Assembly (NCBI RefSeq): GCF_030295385.1
Contig: NZ_AP027079.1
Location: 3,038,001-3,102,000, forward strand
Reading direction: 5' to 3'
DNA from: Geothrix oryzae
GTDB lineage: Bacteria; Acidobacteriota; Holophagae; Holophagales; Holophagaceae
DNA: 64,000 bases
Numbering within the stretch: position 1 is the first letter of the stretch; every line of letters starts with the position of its first letter. Position numbers and translations under genes: made by a program. Below are positions 1 through 9,011 of the stretch, piece by piece. The notes beneath the pieces are model-generated. The model saw only the letters and a program-made list of their open reading frames with translations, did not search any database and was not told the origin of the DNA.

Positions 1-1077
1 TACCTGTCCAGCCTCCATTACTTCGGATCGATCCAGGGCGGGCCGGCCAACGATGATGCCTTCGACGAAGGGGTGATCCTGCCCCTCCTCGGCCGGAGCC
101 TGCTCTGGGCCGGCAACAACGCCCGCACCTTCTCCACCCCGCTCGCGCCCCTGTTCCCCGTGGCCGCCGCCCTAACGGACCTGAGCCCCGACATGGCCCG
201 CATCGAAGGGCTGGCCGAGGCCATGGCCGCCAATGTCCTGAAGACCCCCTACCTGGCGGACACCCAGGGCACCGCCCTGGCCGCGCCCGCGGTCGACATC
301 CGGAACATCACCGGCCTCAGCGCCGCGCAACTCTCGCCCTATTCCGCGCCGGCCATCCGCGCCCTCGCCTGGGAGATCATCCTCAAGGCCAGCAGCGTGG
401 CCAGCCCCGGCAACCCCACCACCTGGACCAACAGCATCAACCCCCTCGCGGCCGCCCGGTTCTTCCAGGCCCCCGCCGGCTTCACCAACGGCGCCACCGA
501 TGCCACGGGCCGCGACACCGAGCCCCTCAACATCTACAACCAGCTCACCCGGCTCAAGGAATCCAAGAACCTCGGGGAACCCGCGGATCTCGTCACCATC
601 TTCACCGATGCCACCCTCACGACCCTGACCGCGCCCTTCGGCGTGCCCTGGCCGCGGCCCACCACCGGGGCCACCGCGGTGTTCGTCTCCAGCTGGGGCA
701 CGGATCCCAACGCCCTGACCACCCCGCTGGCCCCCTTCACCCTCAGCATGGCCAAGGCCATGCAGGTGCGCGGAAGCTACCCGAACGCCTCCGAGGGCGA
801 GGTGTTCTACAGCGGCTTCAGCCTGAGCGCCGACAAGCGCTACATCCTCTCCGTGGCCATCTCGCCCGCCCTGGATGCGGCCAGCCAGATCGACCTGGAC
901 CTGCCCCAGCTCGGCCGGACCTTCTCCTTCACGGGAGCCGGTGGCTCGACGGCGGCCCTCACGCTTCCCGTCGCCAACACGGCGCCCTTCTACCACCCGG
1001 TCCGGGTCCGGTTGAAGAGCCCCGCGGCCATCCAACCGGATGTGTCCGTGACCGTGAGTTTCACGCCGAGCCTCTAG
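1..1077 (+). CDS. C-terminal part of a protein of unknown function (5' end outside window)
   Basis: The reading frame is open from the first base, so the true start lies upstream; the 358 visible codons end at TAG. I recognise no family. The visible part is rich in Ala, Pro and Thr, has almost no cysteine, and its last 120 residues alternate polar and hydrophobic residues as in a beta-sandwich (e.g. KRYILSVAIS, GRTFSFTGAGG, VSVTVSF). This suggests an exported or surface protein, but the signal peptide would be outside the window. punA begins 19 bp downstream with its own Shine-Dalgarno, so the two may be co-transcribed. Function cannot be assigned from what is here. Confidence 0.75.
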   Translation, partial: YLSSLHYFGSIQGGPANDDAFDEGVILPLLGRSLLWAGNNARTFSTPLAPLFPVAAALTDLSPDMARIEGLAEAMAANVLKTPYLADTQGTALAAPAVDIRNITGLSAAQLSPYSAPAIRALAWEIILKASSVASPGNPTTWTNSINPLAAARFFQAPAGFTNGATDATGRDTEPLNIYNQLTRLKESKNLGEPADLVTIFTDATLTTLTAPFGVPWPRPTTGATAVFVSSWGTDPNALTTPLAPFTLSMAKAMQVRGSYPNASEGEVFYSGFSLSADKRYILSVAISPALDAASQIDLDLPQLGRTFSFTGAGGSTAALTLPVANTAPFYHPVRVRLKSPAAIQPDVSVTVSFTPSL

Positions 1078-1096
1078 CCCCGATCCAGGAGCCGCC

Positions 1097-1912
1097 ATGA
1101 CCGCCTCCGCCGCCCTCCAGGCCCTTCAGGCCCGGGCGCCCTTTGTGCCTGACCTCGCCATCGTCCTCGGCTCCGGCCTGGGGGCCCTGGCCGACAGCGC
1201 CGAGGCCCGGGCTGGCGTGAGCATTCCCTTCACGGATCTGCCCGGTTTCCCGGCGCCCACCGTGGCGGGCCACGGCGGCAAGCTCGTCTTCTGCGAATTC
1301 GAAGGTCGGAAGGTGGTGCTCCAGGCGGGCCGCTTCCACTTCTACGAGGGCCATCCCATGTCCCTCGTCGTCACGCCCATGCGCCTCTACGGACGGCTGG
1401 GCGCGAAGGCGGTGCTGCTGACGAACGCCGCGGGAGCCCTCAATCCCGAATTCGGCGTGGGCGAGCTCATGGCCCTCACCGACCACATCAACCTCTTCGG
1501 CACCAACCCCCTCATCGGACCCAATGTGGAACCCGGCCCCCGCTTCCCGGACATGACGGCGGTCTACGACCCGGCCTTCCGCCAGCGCCTCGCGGCCTGC
1601 GCCGCCGGCCTCGGCCAGACCCTCCGCCAGGGCGTCTACCTGGGATTGACGGGCCCCAGCTACGAAACACCCGCCGAAATCCGCGCCTTCCGCGTCCTGG
1701 GCGCAGATGCCGTGGGCATGAGTACCGTGCCCGAGGCCATCGTGGCCCGGCACGAGGGGATGCGCGTGGCCGGGATCTCCTGCCTGTGCAACATGGCCGC
1801 CGGCATCCTTCCCCAGGCCCTCACCCACCAGGAAGTGCTCGAGGCCGGAGCCGCCGCCGCCGGCCGCTTCGAGGCGCTGGTCCGGGCGTTCGTGCGGGAT
1901 CTGCAGCTGTAG
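1097..1912 (+). CDS. punA: Purine nucleoside phosphorylase (trimeric type)
   Basis: 271-residue cytoplasmic enzyme that phosphorolyses inosine/guanosine-type nucleosides to free base plus (deoxy)ribose-1-phosphate for purine salvage. Family hallmarks in order: phosphate-loop GSGLG near residue 16; GHGGKL and GRFHFYEGHP around residues 55-85; the base/ribose segment TNAAGALNP near residue 112; LTGPSYETPAEIR near residue 182; and VGMSTVPEAIVARH, with the conserved Met and Glu, near residue 200. The length is normal for the PunA/XapA family. The ATG is preceded by AGGAG at 5-bp spacing. An intrinsic terminator follows at 1935-1963. The convergent neighbour is acs. The exact base preference (guanine/hypoxanthine versus xanthosine) is not visible. 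Confidence 0.93.
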   Translation: MTASAALQALQARAPFVPDLAIVLGSGLGALADSAEARAGVSIPFTDLPGFPAPTVAGHGGKLVFCEFEGRKVVLQAGRFHFYEGHPMSLVVTPMRLYGRLGAKAVLLTNAAGALNPEFGVGELMALTDHINLFGTNPLIGPNVEPGPRFPDMTAVYDPAFRQRLAACAAGLGQTLRQGVYLGLTGPSYETPAEIRAFRVLGADAVGMSTVPEAIVARHEGMRVAGISCLCNMAAGILPQALTHQEVLEAGAAAAGRFEALVRAFVRDLQL

Positions 1913-1934
1913 CCGAGCCAAGCGGACCGGAAAA

Positions 1935-1963
1935 GCAAAAGCCCGGCTCTGCCGGGCTTTTGC
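1935..1963. terminator. Bidirectional intrinsic terminator between punA and acs
   Basis: Perfect 13-bp inverted repeat (GCAAAAGCCCGGC and its complement) with a 3-base loop. It carries A/T runs at both ends of the stem, and TTTTGCTTTT reads out on the minus strand. It sits 22 bp after the punA stop and can also serve the convergent acs transcript. Confidence 0.85.
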
Positions 1964-2000
1964 GCGGGGGCCCGAGGGTGTGCGCATCGCGCACCGCTAG

Positions 2001-2028
2001 CTCCTCGCCACGCATGCGTGGCGAGGAG
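2001..2028. repeat. 28-nt perfect palindrome downstream of acs
   Basis: The 14-base arms CTCCTCGCCACGCA and TGCGTGGCGAGGAG are exact complements with no spacer. It lies 15 bp beyond the acs stop codon on the minus strand, before the punA/acs terminator. As RNA it gives a very stable hairpin with a tight CATG loop, but no U-run follows. It could be a transcript 3'-end stabiliser, a rho-assisted end or a protein site; the sequence does not decide. Confidence 0.6.
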
Positions 2029-2043
2029 AACCCCCGGAAGGCA

Positions 2044-3996
2044 TCAATGCTGACTTTTCTGGTGCTCCTCGATGAGCTTGTTGACCACATCCGGTTCGGC
2101 CAGGGTGGAGATGTCACCCATGCCGTCGTACTCGGCCGACGCGATCTTGCGCAGGATGCGGCGCATGATCTTGCCGCTGCGGGTCTTGGGCAGGCCGGCC
2201 GCGATGTGGATGACATCCGGGGCGGCGAAGGCGCCGATGGCCTGTCGCACCTGCTCCTTGAGGGCGCCGATGAGCTGGTCCTGGTTGCCCTCGGAGAACC
2301 CGGAGTTCAGGAGGACATAGCAGTAGATGCCCTGGCCCTTGATGGGGTGCGGGTAGCCCACCACGGCCGCCTCGGCCACGGCCTCGTGGGCCACCAGGGC
2401 GCTTTCCACCTCGGCCGTGCCCAGCCGGTGGCCGGACACATTGATCACATCGTCGATGCGGCCCGTGATCCAGTAGTAGCCGTCCTCGTCGCGGCGAGCC
2501 CCGTCGCCTGTGAAATAGTAGCCCGGGTACTGGGTGAAGTAGGTCTCCCGGAACCGCTTATGATCGCCATGCACCGTGCGGGCCTGGCCGGGCCACGGGG
2601 CCCCGAGGCAGAGGGCGCCGGAGACATCGTTGCCCTCGATGGGAATGCCCGTGGCCGGGTCCACGATGACGGGCTTCACCCCGAAGAAGGGCAGCGTGGC
2701 CGAACCCGGCTTGGTGGGCGTCACACCGGGCAGGGGCGTGATGAGGATGCCACCGGTCTCCGTCTGCCACCAGGTGTCCACGACGGTACAGCGGGCATCA
2801 CCCACCACATCGTGATACCAGCGCCACACCTCGGGATTGATGGGCTCACCCACGGTACCGAGGATGCGGAGCGACTTGCGGCTGTACTTCTTGATCCAGT
2901 CGTCGCCCGCCTGGGCCAGGGCCCGCAGGGCCGTGGGCGCGGTGTAGAAGATGCTCACGCCCAGGTCGTCGATGATCTGCCAGTAGCGGCCCGGATCGGG
3001 GTAGAGGGGCGTGGATTCAAAGATGACAGTGGTGGCCCCGTTGGCCAGGGGCCCATAGACGATGTAGCTGTGCCCCGTCACCCAGCCGATGTCGGCCGCG
3101 CAGAAGTAGATGTCCTCGGGGTGGTAGTCGAAGACCAGCTTGTGGGTGAAGGCCGCGTAGGTCAGGTAGCCGCCCGTGGTGTGCAGCAGGCCCTTGGGCT
3201 TCCCGGTGCTGCCGGAGGTGTAGAGGATGAAGAGCGGGTCCTCGGCGCCCATCCACTCGTTGGTGCAGGTGGAGCGCTGCTTGGCCGTCTCCTCGTCCAG
3301 CCACAGGTCCCGGCCCGGTTGCATGGGCACCTCGCTGTCGGTCCGGCGAGCCACCAGCACGCACTCCACCAGGGACATGCCTTCGATGGCGCGGTCCACG
3401 GTGCGCTTGAGGGGCACCTTCTTGCCACCGCGCAGCCCCTCGTTGGCCGTCACCACCACCTTGCAGCGGGCGTCCACGATGCGGTCGCGCAGGGACTCCG
3501 CGGAGAAGCCGCCGAACACCACCGAGTGGACGGCGCCGATCCGGGCGCAGGCCAGCATGGTGTAGACGAGCTCCGGGATCATCGTGAGGTAGATGCAGAC
3601 CCGGTCGCCCTTCTTCACGCCGTTGTGCAGCAGGACATTGGCCACGCGGGCGACATTGTGCTTGAGGTCGCGGTAGGTGATGTGGGTGTAGACGCCCGGC
3701 TCATCCTGGGCCCAGATGATGGCGGTCTTGTCCCCCAGGTGGGGCAGGTGCCGGTCGATGCAGTTGAAGGAGGCGTTGATGCGCCCGCCCATGAACCAGG
3801 AGAAGTCCACCTCCTTGTAGTCGGCGTCGAAGACGGACTGCCAGGGGTGGAACCAAGTGAGCATCTTCGCCTGCTCGCCCCAGAACCATTCCGGATTGTC
3901 CAGGGACAGGCGGTAGAGGCGCTGGTACTCCTCCATGGTTTTGATGTGCGCCCGCTCCCGGATGTCGGGCTTCACGGGAAAGAGGTCCTGGGACAT
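2044..3996 (-). CDS. acs: Acetyl-CoA synthetase (AMP-forming)
   Basis: 650-residue cytoplasmic enzyme activating acetate with ATP and CoA to acetyl-CoA via acetyl-AMP. Seen: the N-terminal ACAS segment ([16 protein letters not shown]), the ATP loop [18 protein letters not shown], the acetate-pocket region [12 protein letters not shown], the hinge/adenylation motif [21 protein letters not shown], and the acylation-site motif PKTRSGKI with its lysine at residue 609. The length is typical of bacterial Acs. A TTG lies immediately before the ATG; I take the ATG because AAGGAG sits 7 bp upstream of it. The upstream transporter gene points the same way and is separated by a hairpin with a U-run, so acs is either read through or separately transcribed. 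The conserved lysine is a known acetylation target in this family; no acetyltransferase or sirtuin gene is adjacent. Confidence 0.96.
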   Translation of the reverse strand: MSQDLFPVKPDIRERAHIKTMEEYQRLYRLSLDNPEWFWGEQAKMLTWFHPWQSVFDADYKEVDFSWFMGGRINASFNCIDRHLPHLGDKTAIIWAQDEPGVYTHITYRDLKHNVARVANVLLHNGVKKGDRVCIYLTMIPELVYTMLACARIGAVHSVVFGGFSAESLRDRIVDARCKVVVTANEGLRGGKKVPLKRTVDRAIEGMSLVECVLVARRTDSEVPMQPGRDLWLDEETAKQRSTCTNEWMGAEDPLFILYTSGSTGKPKGLLHTTGGYLTYAAFTHKLVFDYHPEDIYFCAADIGWVTGHSYIVYGPLANGATTVIFESTPLYPDPGRYWQIIDDLGVSIFYTAPTALRALAQAGDDWIKKYSRKSLRILGTVGEPINPEVWRWYHDVVGDARCTVVDTWWQTETGGILITPLPGVTPTKPGSATLPFFGVKPVIVDPATGIPIEGNDVSGALCLGAPWPGQARTVHGDHKRFRETYFTQYPGYYFTGDGARRDEDGYYWITGRIDDVINVSGHRLGTAEVESALVAHEAVAEAAVVGYPHPIKGQGIYCYVLLNSGFSEGNQDQLIGALKEQVRQAIGAFAAPDVIHIAAGLPKTRSGKIMRRILRKIASAEYDGMGDISTLAEPDVVNKLIEEHQKSQH

Positions 3997-4036
3997 CAAA
4001 GGACTCCTTGGCGAAAGAGCTTGGGTGGTGAGTGGG

Positions 4037-4068
4037 AAAACCCGGCGGATGGGATGCCATCCGCCGGG
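4037..4068 (-). terminator. Intrinsic terminator/attenuator between the MHS transporter and acs
   Basis: On the minus strand a perfect 12-bp stem (CCCGGCGGATGG arms, 4-base loop) is followed directly by TTTT. It lies 43 bp after the transporter stop and only 40 bp before the acs ATG, so it either ends the transporter transcript or sets the amount of acs read-through. Confidence 0.75.
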
Positions 4069-4111
4069 TGAACGGGCCCACTCAACCTCAGATCGAGCGG
4101 GCAGCGGACCT

Positions 4112-5773
4112 TCAGTGCTGATAGGTGCTGATATCCCGGTCCTTGGTTTCCTTGAGGAAGAGGAAGCCGATCACCACCGTCATGAGGGCCACGATGATGG
4201 GATACCAGAGCCCATAGTAGATGTTGCCCTTCAGGGCCACGATGGCCGTCGCGATGAGGGGCAGCATGCCGCCGAACCAGCCGTTGCCGATGTGGTAGGG
4301 CAGCGACATGGAGGTGTAGCGGATGTTGGTGGGGAAGAGCTCCACCAGGAAGGCCGCGATGGGCCCGTAGACCATGGTCACGTAGATGAGGAAGATGAAC
4401 AGGATCAACAGGGTCATGGGGTAGTTGACCTTGGACTTGTCGGCTTCCTTGGGATAGCCGAGGTCCGTCAGGGCCTTCTTGAGGGCCCCTTCCGAGGCCG
4501 CGCTCCAGCCCTCGACGCGGGTGGTGGTGACTTCCCCAGTGGTGGGATTCTTGCCCTGGATGCTGGCGACGACCTTCTTCCCGGGCTCAGGTGCGACCTT
4601 GGTGAAGTTGAGGCCCTGCTTGCCGAAGAAGTCGTTCACCCGGTCCAGCTCGGAGAACTTGCTCCAAGGCCCGACGAAGAGGTTGAAGGTCTCGTCCTTG
4701 GGATCGCCGGCCACGGTGATGACCGTGGTGTTCTGGAAGGTCTCCAGGGCGGGATTCACATAGTGGGTGAGGGCCTTGAACAGGGGGAAGAAGGTGAGGG
4801 CGGCGATGAGGCAGCCCGCCAGGATGATCTTCAGGCGGCCGATCTTGTCCGACAGCCAGCCGAAGAAGATGAAGAACGGCGTGCCCAGCAGCAGGGAGGC
4901 GCCGATGAGCATATAGGTGGTCTGGTAATCCAGCTTCAGCGTGATCTGCATGAAGAAGAGCGCGTAGAACTGGCCGGTGTACCACACCACGCCCTGGCCC
5001 GCCGTGGCGCCGAGAAGGGCCAGCAGCGCGTACTTGTTGTTGGGGTACTTCAGGAAGCTGTCGCTCAGGGGAGCCTTGGAGGTCTTCCCTTCGGCCTTCA
5101 TCTTGGTGAAGACGGGGGATTCGTGCAGCTTCAGGCGGATCCAGACGGACACGCCGAGGAGGAAGATGGACATCCAGAAGGGGATGCGCCAGCCCCAGGT
5201 CGCGAAGGCCTCCTTGGTCAGGGCCGCGCGGCAGGAGAGGATGATGCCGAGGCACAGGAAGAAGCCCACGGTGGCCGTGGTCTGGATCCAGCTGGTGTTG
5301 TAGCCGCGGCGGTCGTGGGCAGAGTGCTCCGCCACATAGGTGGCTGCTCCGCCGTACTCACCGCCCAGGGCCAGGCCCTGCATGAGGCGAAGGGTGACCA
5401 TGATGATCGGGGCCCACCAGCCGATGGAGGAGAAGGTCGGCAGGAGGCCGACGCCGAAGGTGGAGAGGCCCATCACGACGATGGTCACGAGGAAGGTGTA
5501 CTTGCGGCCGATCAGGTCGCCGATGCGCCCGAACACCAGCGCACCGAAGGGGCGCACCAGGAAGCCCGCGGCATAGGCCGCGAAGGCCGAGAGCAGGGCC
5601 GCCGTGTCGTTTCCCTTGGGGAAGAAGAGGGTCGCGAAGAAGGGGGCCAGGGTTGCATAGAGGTAGAAGTCGTACCACTCGAACACCGTCCCCACGGACG
5701 ATGCCACGATCACCATGCGTTCTTCCTTGGTGAGTGGGGTCCTCGTTGCGACTTGTTCAGTTGCGATTGCCAT
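4112..5773 (-). CDS. MFS transporter, metabolite:H+ symporter (MHS) type, possibly for acetate or another short organic acid
   Basis: 553-residue inner-membrane carrier. MHS-type marks seen: [16 protein letters not shown] in the first helix region (residues 31-46), the loop 2-3 signature [13 protein letters not shown] (82-94), a second copy [11 protein letters not shown] (305-315), and [16 protein letters not shown] (135-150). About twelve hydrophobic segments are evident. Unlike a standard ~430-residue MHS carrier, there is a hydrophilic insert of about 110 residues (roughly 337-450) between two membrane helices, predicted outside the lipid. The ATG has AAGGAGG upstream. Position just upstream of acs on the same strand suggests uptake of acetate or a related acid, but specificity cannot be read from sequence; proline, shikimate and citrate carriers share this family. 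Confidence 0.85.
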   Translation of the reverse strand: MAIATEQVATRTPLTKEERMVIVASSVGTVFEWYDFYLYATLAPFFATLFFPKGNDTAALLSAFAAYAAGFLVRPFGALVFGRIGDLIGRKYTFLVTIVVMGLSTFGVGLLPTFSSIGWWAPIIMVTLRLMQGLALGGEYGGAATYVAEHSAHDRRGYNTSWIQTTATVGFFLCLGIILSCRAALTKEAFATWGWRIPFWMSIFLLGVSVWIRLKLHESPVFTKMKAEGKTSKAPLSDSFLKYPNNKYALLALLGATAGQGVVWYTGQFYALFFMQITLKLDYQTTYMLIGASLLLGTPFFIFFGWLSDKIGRLKIILAGCLIAALTFFPLFKALTHYVNPALETFQNTTVITVAGDPKDETFNLFVGPWSKFSELDRVNDFFGKQGLNFTKVAPEPGKKVVASIQGKNPTTGEVTTTRVEGWSAASEGALKKALTDLGYPKEADKSKVNYPMTLLILFIFLIYVTMVYGPIAAFLVELFPTNIRYTSMSLPYHIGNGWFGGMLPLIATAIVALKGNIYYGLWYPIIVALMTVVIGFLFLKETKDRDISTYQH

Positions 5774-6343
5774 GTCGTGTTGCCTCCTTGGAAGTTCCTT
5801 TCGTTGAACCTGGATGCTCAGGAATCCTGCGCAGTCGAGCCGTGCGACACATCGAATGTGGAACTTTCATCTCCCCCTTCTGGATGCCGGCTCGGCGAGG
5901 GCCGGATGGGTTGGGCGACTTGCCTGGAGGATTCCAGACCGGATACGGCGAAGCTGATGCGTTATGGAAACCGCGATGGACGGACCATCGTGCGGAACTG
6001 GTTGGATGGATTGGCTGCACCTAGCTAACGCCTTCCGCCCCGGCGGGTCAAGCAGCTTCCTACCGGGAGTGAACCTTTCTCTTCGACCGGCAAGAACCGC
6101 TCGGTTGCTGATTCTTCACGACCTTCAACTCGTCTTTGAAGGTCGATTTTTATCTACTCGCCCCCATCCTCGGATCCGCCGTGCCGCTCGTAGCATATTT
6201 CCGGCGGGTCGCCCTCAAACGACCCCGATGGCCCTCGAGCGGATCACCCTCGGCGGGAACCTCCGCCCCTTCCGCCCTGGTCCCGACCCCCGGAGGCCCG
6301 CGACCCCCTATCATGGGAACCAGCCCCAGCCTCCGGAACGCCC
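5774..6343. other. 570-bp non-coding divergent region
   Basis: No convincing gene on either strand. It should hold the promoter of the minus-strand transporter and that of the plus-strand phosphoesterase (a TATCAT box at 6309-6314 is a weak -10 candidate without a clear -35). Several short inverted repeats occur (e.g. CGATGG/CCATCG near 5974-5990 and AACCG/CGGTT near 6095-6106). The region contains a plus-strand intrinsic terminator at 6120-6150 that has no visible upstream gene. Confidence 0.6.
6120..6150 (+). terminator. Orphan plus-strand intrinsic terminator
   Basis: Perfect 9-bp stem (GACCTTCAA / TTGAAGGTC), 7-base loop, followed by GATTTTTAT. No plus-strand gene ends nearby: the closest is punA, 4.2 kb upstream and already terminated. 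It may end a small RNA transcribed within about 5.9-6.1 kb, or attenuate a leader of the downstream phosphoesterase-kinase pair. Confidence 0.65.
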
Positions 6344-7084
6344 ATGCGCATCGCCCTCCTGGCCGACATCCACGCCAACCGGCGCGCGCTCGAGGCCTGC
6401 CTGGTCCATGCCCGCTCGGCCGGCGCGGACCGCCTCGTGTTCCTGGGCGACTATGTGGGCTACGGCGCCGAACCGAACGCGGTCCTGGATCTGCTCATGG
6501 CGGAAACGGCGCGCGGGGCCATTGCCGTGGCGGGCAATCACGACCAGGCCGTGGCGGAGGAGCGCGAATCCATGGTCCCGGATGCCGAGACGGCCATGGC
6601 CTGGACCCGCGGCCAGCTGGGCCCCGAGGCGCGGGAGTTCCTGTCGAGCCTGCCCCTGCGCTTCGAGGACGAAACCCGCCTCTATGTCCATGCCAGCCCC
6701 CAGACCTACCCGCCCTGGATCTACATCCGCGAGGGACGGGATGCCCGGCGCGCCCTGGAAGCCAGCCGCTCCCAAACCGTCTTCTGCGGCCACACCCATC
6801 TGCCCGCCCTTCACGGGATCACCGCCACCGGACAACTGGTCTCCTTCGATCCCGTCCCGGGCGTTCCCATCCCCCTGCCCCGCCATCGCCGCTGGCTGAC
6901 CGTGGTGGGCGCGGTGGGCCAATCGCGGGACGGCAATCCGGCCGCCGCCTATGCCCTGCTGGACACCACCCGGTCCGAGATCACGCATCTGCGCGTGCCC
7001 TACGATGTCCAGGCCGCCGCGACCGCCATCCTGGACGCCGGCCTCCCGCCGGCCCTCGCGGCCCGCCTCCTGAAGGGACACTGA
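6344..7084 (+). CDS. Calcineurin-like metallophosphoesterase (predicted protein or small-molecule phosphatase)
   Basis: 246-residue soluble protein with the full dinuclear-metal signature: D8-x-H10 (LLADIHANRRAL), G-D36 (FLGDYVGYG), GNHD at 64-67, a histidine at 116 and GHTH at 149-152. The length and the GDYVGYGAEPN variant match small bacterial members near the YfcE/PP2A-like superfamily, whose substrates range from phosphodiesters to phosphoproteins. Only 3 bp separate its stop from the next gene, a Ser/Thr kinase, so the two are surely co-transcribed. Opposing action on a shared phosphoprotein is an attractive inference but is not shown by sequence. The Shine-Dalgarno before the ATG is poor. 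Confidence 0.85.
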   Translation: MRIALLADIHANRRALEACLVHARSAGADRLVFLGDYVGYGAEPNAVLDLLMAETARGAIAVAGNHDQAVAEERESMVPDAETAMAWTRGQLGPEAREFLSSLPLRFEDETRLYVHASPQTYPPWIYIREGRDARRALEASRSQTVFCGHTHLPALHGITATGQLVSFDPVPGVPIPLPRHRRWLTVVGAVGQSRDGNPAAAYALLDTTRSEITHLRVPYDVQAAATAILDAGLPPALAARLLKGH

Positions 7085-7087
7085 ACC

Positions 7088-8545
7088 ATGGCGCCCATGC
7101 GGATCAGGCCCGGCCTCACCCTGGATGGCTTCCTCATCGGGGAGCGCCTCCATCGGGGCGGCATGGCGGAGCTCTGGACCGCATCCCGGCCCGACCTGGG
7201 CTTCCCCTTGCTGGTGAAGCTGCCCGTACTCAGCGAAGGCGTGGATCCCGCCGCCATCGTCGGCTTCGAGATGGAGCGGATGATTCTTCCGCGGCTAGCG
7301 GGCCTCCATGTGCCCCGCTTCATCGCCCAAGGCGATGCCGGGCTCCAGCCCTACCTCGTCATGGAGCGGATTCCCGGCCCCTCGCTGCTGCCCAGGCTGG
7401 AGCACCTGCCCCTGCCCTGGGAAGAGGTCGCGGCCCTGGGCACCCGCATCGCCGTGGCCCTGGACGACCTCCACCGGCAGCATGTCATCCACCTCGATGT
7501 GAAGCCCTCCAACCTGCTCACCCGCCCCACGGGCGACCTGGTGCTGGTGGACTTCGGCCTCTCCCACCACGACGAATTGCCGGACCTGATGGGCGAAGAG
7601 TTCCGCCTCCCGTACGGCACCGCGCCCTACATGGCCCCGGAGCAGGTGCTGGGTCTGCGCCGGGATCCCCGGAGCGACCAGTTCGCCCTGGGCGTGCTGA
7701 TGTATTTCTTCCTGACCGGCGTGCGCCCCTTCGGAGACCCGCAGCGCCTCTCCGGCCTGAAGCGACGGCTGTGGCGCGACCCCGTCCCGCCGCGCCGATT
7801 GCGCCCGGACTGCCCCGCCTGGCTGCAGGAGGTCATCCTGCGCTGTCTCGAAGTGCACCCGGCCTGGCGCTATCCCACGGCCGCCCACCTTGCCCTGGCC
7901 CTGCAGCACCCCGATCAGATCACCCTGACCGCCCGCTCGGAAAAGCTGAAGCAGGATCCCTTCGCCACGGTCCTCCGGCGCCGCTTCGCGGACCACCAGC
8001 TCGCCATCCCCAAGGCCAAGACGCCGGTGCGGCACGACGGAGACGCGCCGATCCTCGCTGTGGCCATCGACCTGTCCCCCGAGGCCGCCCCCATCGCCGA
8101 GACGCTCCGCACCATGGTGACCCGCATGCTCCCCGCCCTGCCCGGCGCGCGCGTGGCCTGCCTGAATGTGCTCAAGCAGGGCCGGATCACGCTGGATCAG
8201 ACCCTGGACGACCAGGGCCGGAACATCCACCTGCAGCGCCTGGCCGAGCTCCGGAGCTGGGCCACGCCACTGGAACTGGAGGACGGCCGCATCAGCTTCC
8301 ATGTGCTGGAATCGACGGATCCCGCGGCCGCCATCCTGCAGTATGTGAACGCCAACCTCGTCGATCACCTGCTGATCGGCGCCCGCGCCAGCTCCCTGCG
8401 GCGCACGCTGCTCGGCAGCGTCTCCAGCCAGGTGGCGGCCCAGGCGCCCTGCACCGTGACGGTGGCCCGCTCCCGCCGTTTGCGGAGAACGGATCCCGGC
8501 CCGGAGGCCGAGGAGAAGCCCGATGTCCCCTGGACCGTGGGATGA
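7088..8545 (+). CDS. Ser/Thr protein kinase fused to a universal stress protein (Usp) domain
   Basis: 485-residue cytoplasmic protein. Residues about 12-275 form a Hanks-type kinase: a glycine-loop remnant (RLHRGGMAELW), VxK lysine at 44, catalytic loop HLDVKPSN with D137 and K139 (HRD altered to HLD), DFG at 155-157, and APE at 183-185. Residues about 318-465 resemble a UspA fold, with the start PILAVAIDLSPEA and the C-terminal nucleotide-loop-like segment LLIGARASSLRRTLLGSVSSQVA. In the usual G-2x-G-9x-G(S/T) pattern the second glycine is alanine here, so ATP binding by this domain is uncertain. There is no membrane segment. It is coupled to the preceding phosphoesterase. An N-terminal kinase with a C-terminal Usp is an uncommon arrangement; the Usp part may be a sensor or the regulated output. 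Confidence 0.88.
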   Translation: MAPMRIRPGLTLDGFLIGERLHRGGMAELWTASRPDLGFPLLVKLPVLSEGVDPAAIVGFEMERMILPRLAGLHVPRFIAQGDAGLQPYLVMERIPGPSLLPRLEHLPLPWEEVAALGTRIAVALDDLHRQHVIHLDVKPSNLLTRPTGDLVLVDFGLSHHDELPDLMGEEFRLPYGTAPYMAPEQVLGLRRDPRSDQFALGVLMYFFLTGVRPFGDPQRLSGLKRRLWRDPVPPRRLRPDCPAWLQEVILRCLEVHPAWRYPTAAHLALALQHPDQITLTARSEKLKQDPFATVLRRRFADHQLAIPKAKTPVRHDGDAPILAVAIDLSPEAAPIAETLRTMVTRMLPALPGARVACLNVLKQGRITLDQTLDDQGRNIHLQRLAELRSWATPLELEDGRISFHVLESTDPAAAILQYVNANLVDHLLIGARASSLRRTLLGSVSSQVAAQAPCTVTVARSRRLRRTDPGPEAEEKPDVPWTVG

Positions 8546-8560
8546 GGCCTCTTTCCGTAC

Positions 8561-8594
8561 ATGACGACGCCCCGGCGGACCGGGGCGTCGTCAT
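8561..8594. terminator. Strong hairpin between convergent kinase-Usp gene and rplQ
   Basis: Perfect 15-bp stem (ATGACGACGCCCCGG arms) with a 4-base loop, lying 15 bp after each of the two convergent stop codons. No U-run follows on either side, so it may be a rho-assisted or 3'-protective hairpin closing the ribosomal superoperon. Confidence 0.65.
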
Positions 8595-8609
8595 GGGTTG
8601 GGCAGCAGG

Positions 8610-9002
8610 CTACTCGCCGTCCTCGGCCTTGGGCTCGGGGAGGGTGTAGTCCACGAACTCGATGAGGGCCATGTCGGCCGCATCGCCGAGGCGGTGGGCC
8701 ATCTTGAGGATGCGGGTGTAGCCGCCGGGGCGGCTTTCGAAACGCTTGCGGAAGTCGGCGCCGAAAAGCTTCTGGACGGCGTCCTTGCTTCCGAGACGGG
8801 CCATCGCCAGACGGCGGTTGGCCACGGAGTCCGTCTTCGCGAGGGTGATGAAGGGCTCCACATAGCTGCGGAGTTCCTTCGCCTTCACGAGGGTGGTTTC
8901 GATGCGCTCGCTCTCGATGAGAGCGGTCGCGAGGTTCTTCATGAGGGCCTTGCGCTGGTTGGTGGTGCGGCCCAGGCGCTTGCCGGAAACGTTGTGACGC
9001 AT
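8610..9002 (-). CDS. rplQ: 50S ribosomal protein L17
   Basis: 130 residues. The N-terminus [20 protein letters not shown] is diagnostic of L17, a large-subunit protein near the exit tunnel. Length is normal for the bacterial short form, with an acidic tail ([10 protein letters not shown]). Last gene of the superoperon, 9 bp after rpoA and upstream of a strong hairpin. Confidence 0.97.
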   Translation of the reverse strand: MRHNVSGKRLGRTTNQRKALMKNLATALIESERIETTLVKAKELRSYVEPFITLAKTDSVANRRLAMARLGSKDAVQKLFGADFRKRFESRPGGYTRILKMAHRLGDAADMALIEFVDYTLPEPKAEDGE

Positions 9003-9011
9003 GGGGGCTCC

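Noticed and set aside
5774-5960. Possible sigma54 promoter for the MHS transporter (TCGCACG...CTGC on the minus strand)
   Set aside because: The GG/GC elements have the wrong spacing by two bases and the first G is substituted.
6030-6075. SRP RNA-like string (CGGTAGGAAGCTGC on the minus strand)
   Set aside because: Resembles the CGGAAGGAAGCAGC loop but has changed key bases and lacks the paired GGTCAGG half, so not called as ffs.
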